Source of the DNA: Stappia indica
GTDB lineage: Bacteria; Pseudomonadota; Alphaproteobacteria; Rhizobiales; Stappiaceae
Assembly (NCBI RefSeq): GCF_009789575.1
Contig: NZ_CP046908.1
Coordinates: 3,501,001 to 3,565,000 of the forward strand
DNA: 64,000 nucleotides
Direction: 5' to 3'
Below are positions 17,466 through 26,238 of the stretch, piece by piece. Position 1 is the stretch's first letter. Each line of letters begins with the position of its first letter. The position numbers were made by a program, and so were the translations under genes. Under the pieces are notes generated by a model. The model was given only the letters and a program-made list of their open reading frames with translations. It did no database searches and was not told where the DNA came from.

Positions 17466-19927
17466 GGCACCGGCTGGCCGCCGAGCGGCAGAACCTGCCC
17501 CTGAGGTTTGGCATCGCCCGGCGTACCCGGTCGCCGGCGCAGCGCCACCGTCTTCACATGCCCCGGTGCCAGGTGGAACCAGTTGTCGAGCGCCAGGAAC
17601 GCCTCGTCGCGGATCGACACGCTCTGCGCCACCCTGTCGCTCGAAAGCCTCAGGCACCAGCCGCCATCCGCTGTCGCGAATGCCTCAGCGGAGATCTTCG
17701 CCCCGCGCGCCGACGCCTTGCGCCCGAGCGGGAAATGGAAGGCCTCGTCCAGCACCGCATCGGTGTCGGGATCGAGCACCCGCACATGCACGCAGTCATG
17801 CGAGGGCGGGCCGAAGCGGAAGGCGTAGGTCGTGTCGAAGAAGGCGCCGATCAGCCGGGTCGCCGGCAGGGTGAGGCTGCCATGCGCAGGCATCTCCACC
17901 ACTTCGCCGCCGCTCGCCACCGCCATATGCCCCTCGCGCAGGCACGCGATCTCGACCCGCAGCGCCCGCGCAGCGGGCGTATCGTTCTGCAGATGGATGT
18001 CGAGCCCGTTGGTGCCCTCGTCGGTCACGGTGAGCCGCAGCGGGGCGAAGGCGCGGCGCAGGCCGTGCCAGGCGGATTTCGGCGTGCCGTCGCAGCCGAC
18101 CACGCCCCAGCCGGCCCCCGGCATCAGGTCCTGGAAGGTCCACACCAGCGCGCCGCCGCAGCTCGATCCCTTGCGCCGCCATTCGGCGAAGGTCGTCTCC
18201 ATCACCTCGGCGACGGCCGCGCGGCCGTGGTCCAGATAGGAAGCCGGATCGCCGTAGCGCAGGTCGAGCGGATCGACGCCGTAGAGCTCACGCACATAGT
18301 GGTCGCGCACGTCCTCGAAGTCCCAGCCGACATCCCGGTCGCGCGGCACGCCGCGTTTCCAGTCCGGATGGTGACAAGGCGCCGTCTCCGAGACCGCGCC
18401 GGGCTCCGGCACGTTGGAAAAGGCGAGGCATTCGCCGGCAAAGCGCACATGCGCCCGCCTGGCATCCTCCAGCGGCCGGCGATAGGCGCCGACACCGTAG
18501 TAATGGGCAATGCCTGCATTGGGCGAAAACGGCATGGCCCCGCCGCTCGGCGAGTTCGGCACATAGGGCACGTCGGGCCGCGCGCTCGCCGCCGCACCCG
18601 GCAGGATCTCCTCGGTCAGCGCCCCGCGCCAGCGCTCCTCGGCAAGGCCCATCATCGCGCCCTGCTGGTGCATTTCGCTGCCGCCGCAGATGACCGCCAG
18701 CGACGGCGAGGCGCTTGTCCCGCCGAGCAGATCCGACGTTTCCCGGGCGACTTTCGCCGCGAAATCCGGGTCGCTCGCCGGATAGTCGAAATTGGCGAAG
18801 GGCAGGTCCTGCCACACGAGAATGCCGAGCGCGTCGCACAGCTCGAAGAAGGCGGAGCTTTCCGGCGCCATCGTTCCGCCGATGCGCAGCATGTTCATAT
18901 GCGCGTCGCGCGCCAGTTCCAGCCAGGGGCGATAGGCGTCAGCGGTGCCGGGCAGGGCGCAGATGTCGGCGCTGGTCCACACTGCGCCGCGGCAGAACAC
19001 CGGCACGCCGTTGACGAGGAGGGCGAAGCCGTTGCCGTCCGGCCCCCGGTCCACCTCGATCCGCCGGAAGCCGGTGCGTGCCAGCAGCACCCCGCGCCCT
19101 TCGCCGACGAGCCGGACCTCGTGCAGTCGCGGCGTTCCGTGGGTGTGCGGCCACCAGGGTTCGATGCCGGGAAGCTCCAGCGTGGCGGCAAGCTTGCCGT
19201 CCGCCTGCCGTTGCAGCGGCGCCTCGATGCCGGCACAGGCAATGCGCGCGGGGCCCGCAAACCCGTCGCCGGGCCGTAGCGAAACGCTCAGCTGCCCGGT
19301 GCCGTCCTCGTGCAAGGCGGAGCGGATCGAAAGATCGTGCAGCAGCACATCGGAGCGCGCGGCGAGCGTCATCGCCCGCCAGGGGCCGACCGCATGCACG
19401 CTCGGGCACCAGCCCGGCATATGGCCGAGCAGGGTGCTACGGACCATCCTCAGGCCCGGCTCGTCGGCAAGGCGCGTGCGCCAGCGTGCGCGCGGACCCT
19501 TGCGGGCGAAATGCGGCGTCAGCGCGCGAAAGCAGAAGACGAGCTCCGCCGGGCGCTCGAGATCGAATTCGACCTGGAGCGGTTGATACATGCTGTCGCA
19601 GGTCAGCAGCGGCGCACCGTCGATCCAGGCTTCGCAGACCGTCGCCAGCCCGTCGCAGCGAAAGACATGTGTCCCGGGCTTGCTCGGAGCGACGCTGCAG
19701 CGATACCAGACGTCCTTGTCGTGCAGCGGCGTCGGTGCCTCGCGGGAAAAGCGGCCTGCCGCCTCCAGCGCGGCCGCCGCCGTTCCCGGCACCTTGGCCG
19801 GCACCCAGTCTGCATCGGCCTTCAGGTCGGCAGGCGTCGTCCAGGTATTGGCAGGCGTCACGCAGAGCTGCCAGTCGGCTTCGGCAAGACGGTTCGCGGC
19901 CTCGGGCAGGGTGGCAAGGTCGATCAT
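17450..19927 (-). CDS. GH2 beta-mannosidase-like protein
   Basis: An 825-residue protein with the GH2 order: jelly-roll sugar-binding domain (about 1-190), Ig-like domain, then TIM barrel from about 290 (GFRRIEVDRGPDG). The likely acid/base is Glu418 in VICGGSEMHQ, where family members usually have Asn before Glu. The nucleophile candidate is Glu499 in RFAGECLAFSN. No signal peptide is present, so it is probably cytoplasmic. It is the last gene of the carrier-protein operon, 40 bases after the DUF1839 gene, and its 3' end overlaps the opposing hydrolase gene by 16 bases. The substrate could be a mannoside of the operon product. Confidence 0.82.
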   Translation of the reverse strand: MIDLATLPEAANRLAEADWQLCVTPANTWTTPADLKADADWVPAKVPGTAAAALEAAGRFSREAPTPLHDKDVWYRCSVAPSKPGTHVFRCDGLATVCEAWIDGAPLLTCDSMYQPLQVEFDLERPAELVFCFRALTPHFARKGPRARWRTRLADEPGLRMVRSTLLGHMPGWCPSVHAVGPWRAMTLAARSDVLLHDLSIRSALHEDGTGQLSVSLRPGDGFAGPARIACAGIEAPLQRQADGKLAATLELPGIEPWWPHTHGTPRLHEVRLVGEGRGVLLARTGFRRIEVDRGPDGNGFALLVNGVPVFCRGAVWTSADICALPGTADAYRPWLELARDAHMNMLRIGGTMAPESSAFFELCDALGILVWQDLPFANFDYPASDPDFAAKVARETSDLLGGTSASPSLAVICGGSEMHQQGAMMGLAEERWRGALTEEILPGAAASARPDVPYVPNSPSGGAMPFSPNAGIAHYYGVGAYRRPLEDARRAHVRFAGECLAFSNVPEPGAVSETAPCHHPDWKRGVPRDRDVGWDFEDVRDHYVRELYGVDPLDLRYGDPASYLDHGRAAVAEVMETTFAEWRRKGSSCGGALVWTFQDLMPGAGWGVVGCDGTPKSAWHGLRRAFAPLRLTVTDEGTNGLDIHLQNDTPAARALRVEIACLREGHMAVASGGEVVEMPAHGSLTLPATRLIGAFFDTTYAFRFGPPSHDCVHVRVLDPDTDAVLDEAFHFPLGRKASARGAKISAEAFATADGGWCLRLSSDRVAQSVSIRDEAFLALDNWFHLAPGHVKTVALRRRPGTPGDAKPQGQVLPLGGQPVPYAAG

Positions 19928-19967
19928 CTGGCTCCCCGGTATCGGGTCGGGCCGCGCGGCGAAGGCG

Positions 19968-20975
19968 TCACGCCGCGCGCGTGCGCAGGCGGGAGGGAAG
20001 TTTCTCTTCCAGCCCCGTCATCAGCGTGTTCCAGGCCGCAGCCGCAGGGTTCAGGGCCTCGCCGAGCCCGGCAAAGCGCTTGCGCGCCAGCGCCCTCGCC
20101 AGCTGGAACTGCAGCGTCTTGCAGCACTCGGAGATGGCGCGTGCAGCCTCCGCCTCCGCCGCAAGACTGCCGTCCTCGGCGAGCCAGTCGAGATGGCTGG
20201 CCGCCAGCTCGAAATTGGCGCCCGCCTGGCGCAGCGTGTTGAACGCGTATTTGTGGAAGGCCTCGAAGGGACGCTCCGACAGGGCCTCGATCTCGGCTGC
20301 GAAGCCAGATGCATAGGCGGCAAAGGGATTGTCCTTCGGCCGCCGCGCCAGATGCCCGGCGAGCAGCTTCCAGGCGATCTCGCGCAGGTTTCCGGCCGGG
20401 GCGGTGTCGGGCGCCGCCTCGGGGAATTTCGCGAATTCGGTATAGGGCAGGAAGGGCAGGGGCTGGGCGTGTTCGCCGCGCTGGAACACGCCGTCGAAGT
20501 CCTCGCCTTCCAGCTCGAAGAAGCCGGCATTGTGGAAGTAGCGCAGGCGCTTGGCATCTTCGTCCAGCGCGGTGATCGCCACCGTCGTCTTGCCGTGCTC
20601 GATGCGGTAGCTGACGCCCTGCGTGTCGGGCAGGAAATAGCTGTCCACCTCGACGAGGCACAGCCGGCCGCGGGCGATCTGCGTCGCCACATGCCGCTCG
20701 ACCGGCTCGTAGACGGCCAGTTCCGTCGCGCGGATGCCGTAGAGCGCCTCGAGATCCTCCAGCGGCACCTTGAAGAAGGTGAACTGGTCGCCCTCGAAAT
20801 CCTGCGTCAGGGCAAAGCCGAGCATCGCCTCCACCGGCAGGCCGAGCGCATGCAGCACCTCGATCCACAGATCGACATAGCAGTTGGTCTCCGGCCACAT
20901 CCGCCCTGCGTCATGCAGGGAATGCGGCCGGTAGCCGTCGGCCCGAAGGGCGGCGAGCCTGTCGAATGCGGGCAT
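19968..20975 (-). CDS. DUF1839 family protein
   Basis: A 335-residue protein that I recognise as DUF1839: GYRPHSLHDAGRMWPETNCY near the N-terminus, then a conserved acidic FEGDQFTFFK segment. No catalytic function is known. Members occur almost only next to amino acid:carrier protein ligases, which is also the case here: its ATG is two bases after the ligase stop. The C-terminal part is helical and Ala-rich. A role as transferase accepting the aminoacyl group from the carrier protein is possible from context alone. Confidence 0.85.
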   Translation of the reverse strand: MPAFDRLAALRADGYRPHSLHDAGRMWPETNCYVDLWIEVLHALGLPVEAMLGFALTQDFEGDQFTFFKVPLEDLEALYGIRATELAVYEPVERHVATQIARGRLCLVEVDSYFLPDTQGVSYRIEHGKTTVAITALDEDAKRLRYFHNAGFFELEGEDFDGVFQRGEHAQPLPFLPYTEFAKFPEAAPDTAPAGNLREIAWKLLAGHLARRPKDNPFAAYASGFAAEIEALSERPFEAFHKYAFNTLRQAGANFELAASHLDWLAEDGSLAAEAEAARAISECCKTLQFQLARALARKRFAGLGEALNPAAAAWNTLMTGLEEKLPSRLRTRAA

Positions 20976-20977
20976 GG

Positions 20978-21889
20978 TCAGCCCCACAGCGCCTTGCGCA
21001 CGTCCGCCGGCCAGTCGGCCGTCTCCAGCCCGTGGCGGGCAAAGAGCGCGAGCGCGATCCGCTCCAGGCCGAAGCCGACGCAGGCCGTGTGGGCCGTTTC
21101 GCCGTCGGCGGTCGTGAGGCCCCAGGTCGTGCCGAAATGGTCCTGGTGATAGTTGAAGCTGAGGCAGGCGGTCTTGTTGGCCGACGAGGTCACCGGGATC
21201 AGCAGCTCGAACTTCAGCTTCTGCTCGCGCTGGCTGTTGCCCATCATCTTGCCGGCGCGGCCGAAGAACGGATCGTTCGCCGTGTCCAGCTCGACATCGA
21301 GGCCGACGGCGGAGATCAGCTTCTGCCCGCGCTCCATCCAGTCCTCGCGGAACTCCATCACCTGGTCCGGCGTGCCCATACGCACGAACTCGCGCATGCG
21401 GAACAGCTGCATGCGGGCCGGGTCCTTGGAGGGCTCGTGGCGGAAGCAGTAGGACTGCAGGTCGAACAGCCCGCCGCCGGCCGGCAGCGGTCCGCGCTTG
21501 GCCACCACCGGATAGAGCGGGTAGCAGGCGGCCGGCGTCAGCACCACGTCGGTGGCCTTCTGCCCTTCCGTCCAGTCGCCGCCCTCGGCGATGCACTGCA
21601 AGAGGTTCATGTGGTCGAGCTCGCAGCCGCAGAAGCTGTGCACCGTGCCGGCCAGCTGCGGGAAGCTCTTCATGTAGCCGGAGCCTTCGAAATGCTTGCG
21701 GTTCATGCCCGGCGGAAAGCGGATCACCTCCGGCCGCGCGTCGGCCGGCGCGTGGGCGTCGATCAGCTTCTCGAAGCGTGCGATCACGTCCTCGAACGTG
21801 CCGCTGCGGCCGTAGAGGCCGTCGATGCCGGTGTCGATCAGCAGGCCGGCGTCGAGCAGCCGGTCGAGCAGCGAGCTCTGCATGTCCAT
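20978..21889 (-). CDS. Amino acid:[acyl-carrier-protein] ligase (class II aaRS-like)
   Basis: A 303-residue protein with a class II aminoacyl-tRNA synthetase catalytic core: motif 2 in [20 protein letters not shown] and motif 3 in [13 protein letters not shown]. No anticodon-binding domain is present. Cys122, Glu167 and Cys270 have the same spacing as the zinc ligands I recall for the Bradyrhizobium enzyme Bll0957 (131, 176, 279). That family resembles seryl-tRNA synthetase but loads a small amino acid, mostly glycine, onto the phosphopantetheine of a dedicated carrier protein. The carrier gene is two genes upstream in the same operon. Confidence 0.93.
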   Translation of the reverse strand: MDMQSSLLDRLLDAGLLIDTGIDGLYGRSGTFEDVIARFEKLIDAHAPADARPEVIRFPPGMNRKHFEGSGYMKSFPQLAGTVHSFCGCELDHMNLLQCIAEGGDWTEGQKATDVVLTPAACYPLYPVVAKRGPLPAGGGLFDLQSYCFRHEPSKDPARMQLFRMREFVRMGTPDQVMEFREDWMERGQKLISAVGLDVELDTANDPFFGRAGKMMGNSQREQKLKFELLIPVTSSANKTACLSFNYHQDHFGTTWGLTTADGETAHTACVGFGLERIALALFARHGLETADWPADVRKALWG

Positions 21890-21902
21890 GGGTCCCTCCC
21901 GA

Positions 21903-23084
21903 TCAGCCGTAAAGGCTGGTGTCCTGCTTGTGCACGAGCAGCATGGTCGACGTGTTGCCGAGAATGCGGTCGTTGGAAATCATCAGCTGGGCCGAATGCG
22001 CATCGCGCAGGTGCCGGCCGAGGCTGTAGGGCGTGCCGTTCTTGTAGGCGAGGATGCCGCAGATCAGCATGCAGTGATTGATGATCGACAGGATCGTCTG
22101 CGAGCTGGCGATCTTCAGGTTGTTCATCGCCACGGCAAAGCTCATCGCCGAGAGCTTGTCCTCGTCCAGCCGCGCCGCGTCGTATTTCTCGATGGCGGCC
22201 ACGATGCTGGCCTTGACGCCCTGCAGCAGGGCCGAGGCCTCGGCGACGCGCAAGGCGCCGGGCGGCGCCTGGTCGGGGCTGCGGCGGGCGGCGGCGCGCA
22301 CGAAGGCCTGCGCCTTGGCGAAGGCATCGGCGGCGATGCCGTACCACACCGCGCTCCACAGGATGTGCGAATGGGCGAGCATCGACTGGGCCGCGATCTC
22401 GGCGAAGGGCCGGGGCAGGATCTGCTTTGCCGGCGCCTCGCCCTTGAACAGGAAGCCGTCGGAGCAGGTGCCGCGCATGCCCAGCGTGTCCCACACATGG
22501 GTGCGCTCGAGCGTGTACTGGTCCTTCAGGAAGACGGTCATCACCTGGTCGCTGGAGGCGGCTTGCGGATGCGCGCGCGAGGTGATCAGGATGGCGTCGG
22601 CTTCCGTGCCGTAGGAGATGACGGTGGCGTCCTTCTGCAGTCGGCAGGTGTCGCCGTCCACCTCGATCGCGCAGATCGAGTTGCGCAGGTTGCCGCCGAT
22701 GCCCCCTTCCGTCGTTGCCGAGGCGAGCAGCAGCTGCTCGGCCGCGACGCGGACCATGAAGCCGCGGTGCCAGTCGTCCTCCTCGCCGTGGCTGACCAGG
22801 CTCGAGACCTTGATCTGGTGCATGGCGAAGACCATCGCGGCCGCGGCGCAGGCCTGACCGAGAATGGCGCAAAGCTCGGAAATCTCCGCGACCGACGCCC
22901 CGTCGCCGCCCAGCTCTGCCGGGATCTGGCATCCCAGCAGCCGTTCGTGCCGCATCGCATCGACCGCCTCGCGCGGGAAGCGCGCCGCGTTGTCGACCGC
23001 ATTCGCATGGGTGGCGGCGATCGCTGCCACCCGCCGCATGCGCTCGCACAGCGTCATGGCCTTTGCGGAGCCGAGCATGGTCAT
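21903..23084 (-). CDS. Acyl-CoA dehydrogenase-family flavoprotein
   Basis: A 393-residue acyl-CoA dehydrogenase-fold protein: helical N-terminal domain with [20 protein letters not shown], a middle barrel with [19 protein letters not shown] (FAD/substrate loop), and a helical C-terminal domain ending in [19 protein letters not shown]. In carrier-protein pathways such enzymes oxidise the alpha/beta or alpha/N bond of the tethered acyl group; here the tethered group would be aminoacyl. The ATG overlaps the carrier-protein stop by one base. Substrate and product are unknown. Confidence 0.88.
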   Translation of the reverse strand: MTMLGSAKAMTLCERMRRVAAIAATHANAVDNAARFPREAVDAMRHERLLGCQIPAELGGDGASVAEISELCAILGQACAAAAMVFAMHQIKVSSLVSHGEEDDWHRGFMVRVAAEQLLLASATTEGGIGGNLRNSICAIEVDGDTCRLQKDATVISYGTEADAILITSRAHPQAASSDQVMTVFLKDQYTLERTHVWDTLGMRGTCSDGFLFKGEAPAKQILPRPFAEIAAQSMLAHSHILWSAVWYGIAADAFAKAQAFVRAAARRSPDQAPPGALRVAEASALLQGVKASIVAAIEKYDAARLDEDKLSAMSFAVAMNNLKIASSQTILSIINHCMLICGILAYKNGTPYSLGRHLRDAHSAQLMISNDRILGNTSTMLLVHKQDTSLYG

Positions 23085-23341
23085 CACGCCACCTGCTCGT
23101 CCGGTGCGAGCTCGGCCACTGCCGAGGAGATCGCGCCGATGCTGGAGAAGGTCTTGCGGTTGAGCATGGTCTCGGGGAATTCGATGTCGAACCGCTCCTC
23201 CAGCGCCAGCATCAGCTGCACGGAGGCGAAGGACGACAGGCCCGCGGCATACAGGTCCGCGTCGTCGGCAAGCGTGGCGACATCCCCCGGCAGCTTCCCA
23301 TGGCTGGCGATGATCTTGCGCACATCTTCGATGATCGACAT
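23084..23341 (-). CDS. Acyl carrier protein for aminoacyl groups
   Basis: An 85-residue four-helix carrier protein, first gene of the minus-strand operon. The phosphopantetheine attachment site is in YAAGLSSFASVQ; by alignment with the usual G-L-D-S-L pattern the modified residue is Ser37, with Ser replacing the normal Asp before it. CAGGAG lies eight bases before the ATG. Dedicated carrier proteins next to amino acid:carrier protein ligases are charged by them after activation by a phosphopantetheinyl transferase. None of the fatty-acid ACP neighbours (fabD, fabG, fabF) is here. Confidence 0.9.
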   Translation of the reverse strand: MSIIEDVRKIIASHGKLPGDVATLADDADLYAAGLSSFASVQLMLALEERFDIEFPETMLNRKTFSSIGAISSAVAELAPDEQVA

Positions 23342-23755
23342 TGTGAAACTCCTGTAAATGTGACGCCTGGATGCTTTTACGCCTGAAACGACGCTGTTTC
23401 ACGTGGTATCTCATGCCCGCATTGAAAATATCTAAATGTAAATACATCCATGATCGCGAAAATGATTAAGGTTAATGCGAAATTGCGACAAGCAGTGAGC
23501 AGGCAAGTCTGAAAGTTTTCAGCGGGCCCCGAGCGGCGCCCCGCCTGTCGGTGGCGAGACCGGCGCATGCAGCCGCATGTCCGGTCTGGCATCGGGGCGA
23601 GCGGGTCTCCGCAGGGCTCCCGTCCTGCACCGCTGTTTTAATTGACCGTCCGGTCGATCAATTATTATATGCCGACGAGGGGCGTTGACGCCCGCCTGCG
23701 GGGCGGGGAAAAAGACGCCGGCAATAACGGTCCGGGCGGACCAGGGAGGTCTTTG
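23342..23755. promoter_or_regulatory. AT-rich divergent control region between carrier-protein operon and thiolase
   Basis: About 410 bases without a gene. The stretch 23370-23520 is strikingly AT-rich for this window. It holds at least two dyads: TGAAAC-6-GTTTCA at 23384-23401 and ATGTA-AA-TACAT at 23436-23447. A third dyad near the thiolase is listed separately. The left half probably carries the promoter of the carrier-protein operon and the right half that of the thiolase. No transcript start can be assigned from sequence alone. Confidence 0.5.
23640..23663. promoter_or_regulatory. Palindromic operator candidate upstream of the thiolase
   Basis: Two overlapping dyads: the perfect GACCG-TC-CGGTC at 23644-23655, and a wider AATTGACCG/CGATCAATT pair with one mismatch spanning 23640-23663. 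The inner 12-mer resembles TetR-family operators. It lies about 90 bases before the thiolase ATG; no TetR gene is in the window. Confidence 0.5.
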
Positions 23756-24961
23756 ATGCGCAATGCCTATATCGTCGACTATGTCCGCACGCCGATCGGC
23801 CGCTTCGGCGGTGCGTTGTCTTCGGTGCGGGCGGACGATCTCGGTGCCGTGCCGATCCGCGCCCTGGTCGCGCGCAATGGCGGCGTCGACTGGGCGCGCG
23901 TCGACGACGTGATCTACGGCTGCGCCAACCAGGCGGGCGAGGACAACCGCAATGTTGCGCGCATGGCAGCGCTTCTTGCCGGCCTGCCGGTCGAGGTGCC
24001 CGGCACCACGGTCAACCGCCTGTGCGGCTCGGGCATGGATGCGGTGATCATGGCCGCGCGCGCCATCCGCACCGGCGAGGCCGATCTGATGATCGCCGGC
24101 GGCGTGGAGAGCATGTCCCGCGCGCCCTTCGTCCTGCCCAAGGCCGACAGCGCCTTTTCCCGACATGCCGAGATCCACGACACCACCATCGGCTGGCGCT
24201 TCGTCAATCCCGTGATGAAGGCGCAATACGGCATCGATTCCATGCCCGAGACGGCGGAAAACGTCGCCACGGACTACAACATCGTGCGCGCCGACCAGGA
24301 TGCCTTCGCCGCCCGCTCGCAGGACCGCGCCGTCGCGGCCCAGGAGAACGGCCGTCTTGGCCGCGAAATCGTCCCGGTCACCATTCCGCAGCGCAAGGGC
24401 GATCCCGTCGTCGTCGAGCGCGACGAGCATCCGCGCGCCGGCACCACCGCCGAGAAGCTCGCCAAGCTGCCGACCCCGTTCCGCCAGGGTGGGTCGGTGA
24501 CGGCCGGCAATGCCTCCGGCGTCAATGACGGCGCCGCCGCGCTGCTGATCGCCTCCGAAGAGGCGGTGAAGGCCTATGGCCTGACGCCGATCGCCCGCAT
24601 CATTGGCGGTGCGGCGGCGGGCGTGCCGCCGCGCGTCATGGGCATCGGTCCGGTGCCGGCGACGCGCAAGCTGATGGCGCTGCTCGGCCTGTCGATTGCG
24701 GATTTCGACGTCGTCGAGCTGAACGAGGCCTTCGCGGCCCAGGGGCTGGCGGTGATGCGCGAGCTGGGACTGGCGGACGATGCTGCCCACGTCAATCCGA
24801 ATGGCGGGGCCATCGCGCTCGGCCATCCGCTCGGCATGTCGGGCGCGCGCATCGTCGGCACGGCCGCGCTGGAGCTGGTCGAGCGCGGCAAGGCTCGCGC
24901 GCTTGCCACCATGTGCATCGGCGTCGGTCAGGGCATCGCCTGCGCCATCGAGCGCGCCTGA
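23756..24961 (+). CDS. pcaF: 3-oxoadipyl-CoA thiolase (acetyl-CoA C-acyltransferase)
   Basis: A 401-residue thiolase. Close to PcaF along its length as I remember it: [20 protein letters not shown], then [11 protein letters not shown] with the acylated Cys, [19 protein letters not shown] with the catalytic His, and [10 protein letters not shown] with the second Cys. It cleaves 3-oxoadipyl-CoA to succinyl-CoA and acetyl-CoA at the end of the beta-ketoadipate or phenylacetate pathway. GGGAGGT precedes the ATG. No other pca or paa gene is in the window, so related 3-ketoacyl-CoA substrates remain possible. Confidence 0.88.
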   Translation: MRNAYIVDYVRTPIGRFGGALSSVRADDLGAVPIRALVARNGGVDWARVDDVIYGCANQAGEDNRNVARMAALLAGLPVEVPGTTVNRLCGSGMDAVIMAARAIRTGEADLMIAGGVESMSRAPFVLPKADSAFSRHAEIHDTTIGWRFVNPVMKAQYGIDSMPETAENVATDYNIVRADQDAFAARSQDRAVAAQENGRLGREIVPVTIPQRKGDPVVVERDEHPRAGTTAEKLAKLPTPFRQGGSVTAGNASGVNDGAAALLIASEEAVKAYGLTPIARIIGGAAAGVPPRVMGIGPVPATRKLMALLGLSIADFDVVELNEAFAAQGLAVMRELGLADDAAHVNPNGGAIALGHPLGMSGARIVGTAALELVERGKARALATMCIGVGQGIACAIERA

Positions 24962-25118
24962 CGCCGCCCGTTACGCCCTGCAGGGGCGAAAATGGCGCGG
25001 GAAAAGTTTCCCGAGATCTCTTGACGTTCGGTGGTCCGCAGGCGGACAACCGCAGCGTGGTTCCGGAACTGGGGCAGACTGCGGCGCCTTTCGCCGCAGC
25101 CGGAATGTGGAGATCGAT

Positions 25119-25409
25119 ATGGCAGAGGGCGAGGACGAGGCCCGGCGCAGCAGCCGGGTCAGGACTCTCAAGCAGGGGCGACTCGTTCTGGAGGGCAAGG
25201 GCGGTTTCGGCATCGACTGCCGGATCGTCAATCTTTCCGCCCATGGCGCCCGGCTGAAGCTGGAAACGCCGCTGACCCGCAGCGAGGCCGTCGACCTCAT
25301 CTTCCTTCCCGAGAACATCCGCACCCCGGTCAAGGTCATCTGGCAGGACGGCAACCTCATGGGGGTGGAGTTTTCCGAGCCCCTGACCTGGCTGAAGAAC
25401 CTGACCTGA
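25119..25409 (+). CDS. PilZ-domain protein
   Basis: A 96-residue single-domain protein. The c-di-GMP-binding pattern is present: an Arg-rich start (RRSSRVRTLKQGRLVL) and NLSAHGARLKLE (D/NxSxxG). GGAG lies six bases before the ATG at 25119. It presumably senses c-di-GMP in the cytoplasm, and its place near polysaccharide genes suggests a regulatory link to surface polymers, which is inference. It ends 13 bases from the opposing methyltransferase. Confidence 0.88.
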   Translation: MAEGEDEARRSSRVRTLKQGRLVLEGKGGFGIDCRIVNLSAHGARLKLETPLTRSEAVDLIFLPENIRTPVKVIWQDGNLMGVEFSEPLTWLKNLT

Positions 25410-25422
25410 TCCTGGCTGGTCC

Positions 25423-26238
25423 CTAGCTGGCGGGGAGGGCGGCGAGGTCGAAATGGCCGACCCGGGTCACCAGTTCGCCTGAGCGGATCTGCTCCAGCCG
25501 CAGCGAAAGCCACGCCTCCACGTCTGCCGCATCCGCGCCGGTCTCGCGTGCCGCCTGCGCCCAGCCCTCCACCAGCATCGTCTGAAAGGCGCTCTCGCCG
25601 GCCAGGGCTTCCCAGTCGGCCGCCCCCTCCTCGACATGCAGGCCCGCCTTGCGGAAGGCCGCCGCCGCATGGGCATGCGCCTTCGGTCCGAGCGCCGGGC
25701 CGAAGCCCTTGTCGCTGCCCTGATGTGCCAGCATCCCGCCGCGCACCGTCTCGTCGAACGGATGCGCCGGCTCCAGCGACTGCCGTCCGTCATAGGTCAG
25801 CATGGCAAGGAACGGCAGGCCGCGCCCGGCCAGCGTCTCGGCCAACCCGTCGATCCAGCCCGCCGAGACGAGGTCGAGAAACGCGGAGGTCGTCACCGCA
25901 TCGATCCCGGACAGCAGCTCGGCCGGGAGCCCCGGCGCAAGGTCCGCGGCGACGATCTCGGCCGCCAGCCCGTCGCGTTCGGCCATCTCGCGGGCCAGCG
26001 CCATCAGCGCCGGGTCGTGCTCGGCCAGCCGCCAGCTGGTGGCAAAGCGCAAATGCGGGTGCAGCGCGCGCATGGTCGCGCCGGTTCCCGCGCCAAGGTC
26101 GAGGATTACCAGCGCGTCGCCCTTCTTGCGGGCGCGTGCCTCGAGGTGATCGAGAAAGGCCTCGCGCACGGCCGCGTTGCGCGCCCGCAGGTCCGCCGGT
26201 TCGCGCGCCGAAAGCCAGTCGCCGGAAAAGCCGCTCAT
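25423..26238 (-). CDS. SAM-dependent methyltransferase, last gene of the PTPS-like operon
   Basis: A 271-residue class I methyltransferase with VILDLGAGTGATMRAL as the SAM-binding loop and a VTTSAFLDLVS segment on strand 4. The ATG at 26238 overlaps the end of the GT4 gene (stop at 26235) by four bases, so it belongs to the dehydrogenase/PTPS-like/GT4 operon. The substrate is unknown. The fold is generic; operon context suggests it modifies the same small molecule or lipid as its neighbours. Confidence 0.85.
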   Translation of the reverse strand: MSGFSGDWLSAREPADLRARNAAVREAFLDHLEARARKKGDALVILDLGAGTGATMRALHPHLRFATSWRLAEHDPALMALAREMAERDGLAAEIVAADLAPGLPAELLSGIDAVTTSAFLDLVSAGWIDGLAETLAGRGLPFLAMLTYDGRQSLEPAHPFDETVRGGMLAHQGSDKGFGPALGPKAHAHAAAAFRKAGLHVEEGAADWEALAGESAFQTMLVEGWAQAARETGADAADVEAWLSLRLEQIRSGELVTRVGHFDLAALPAS

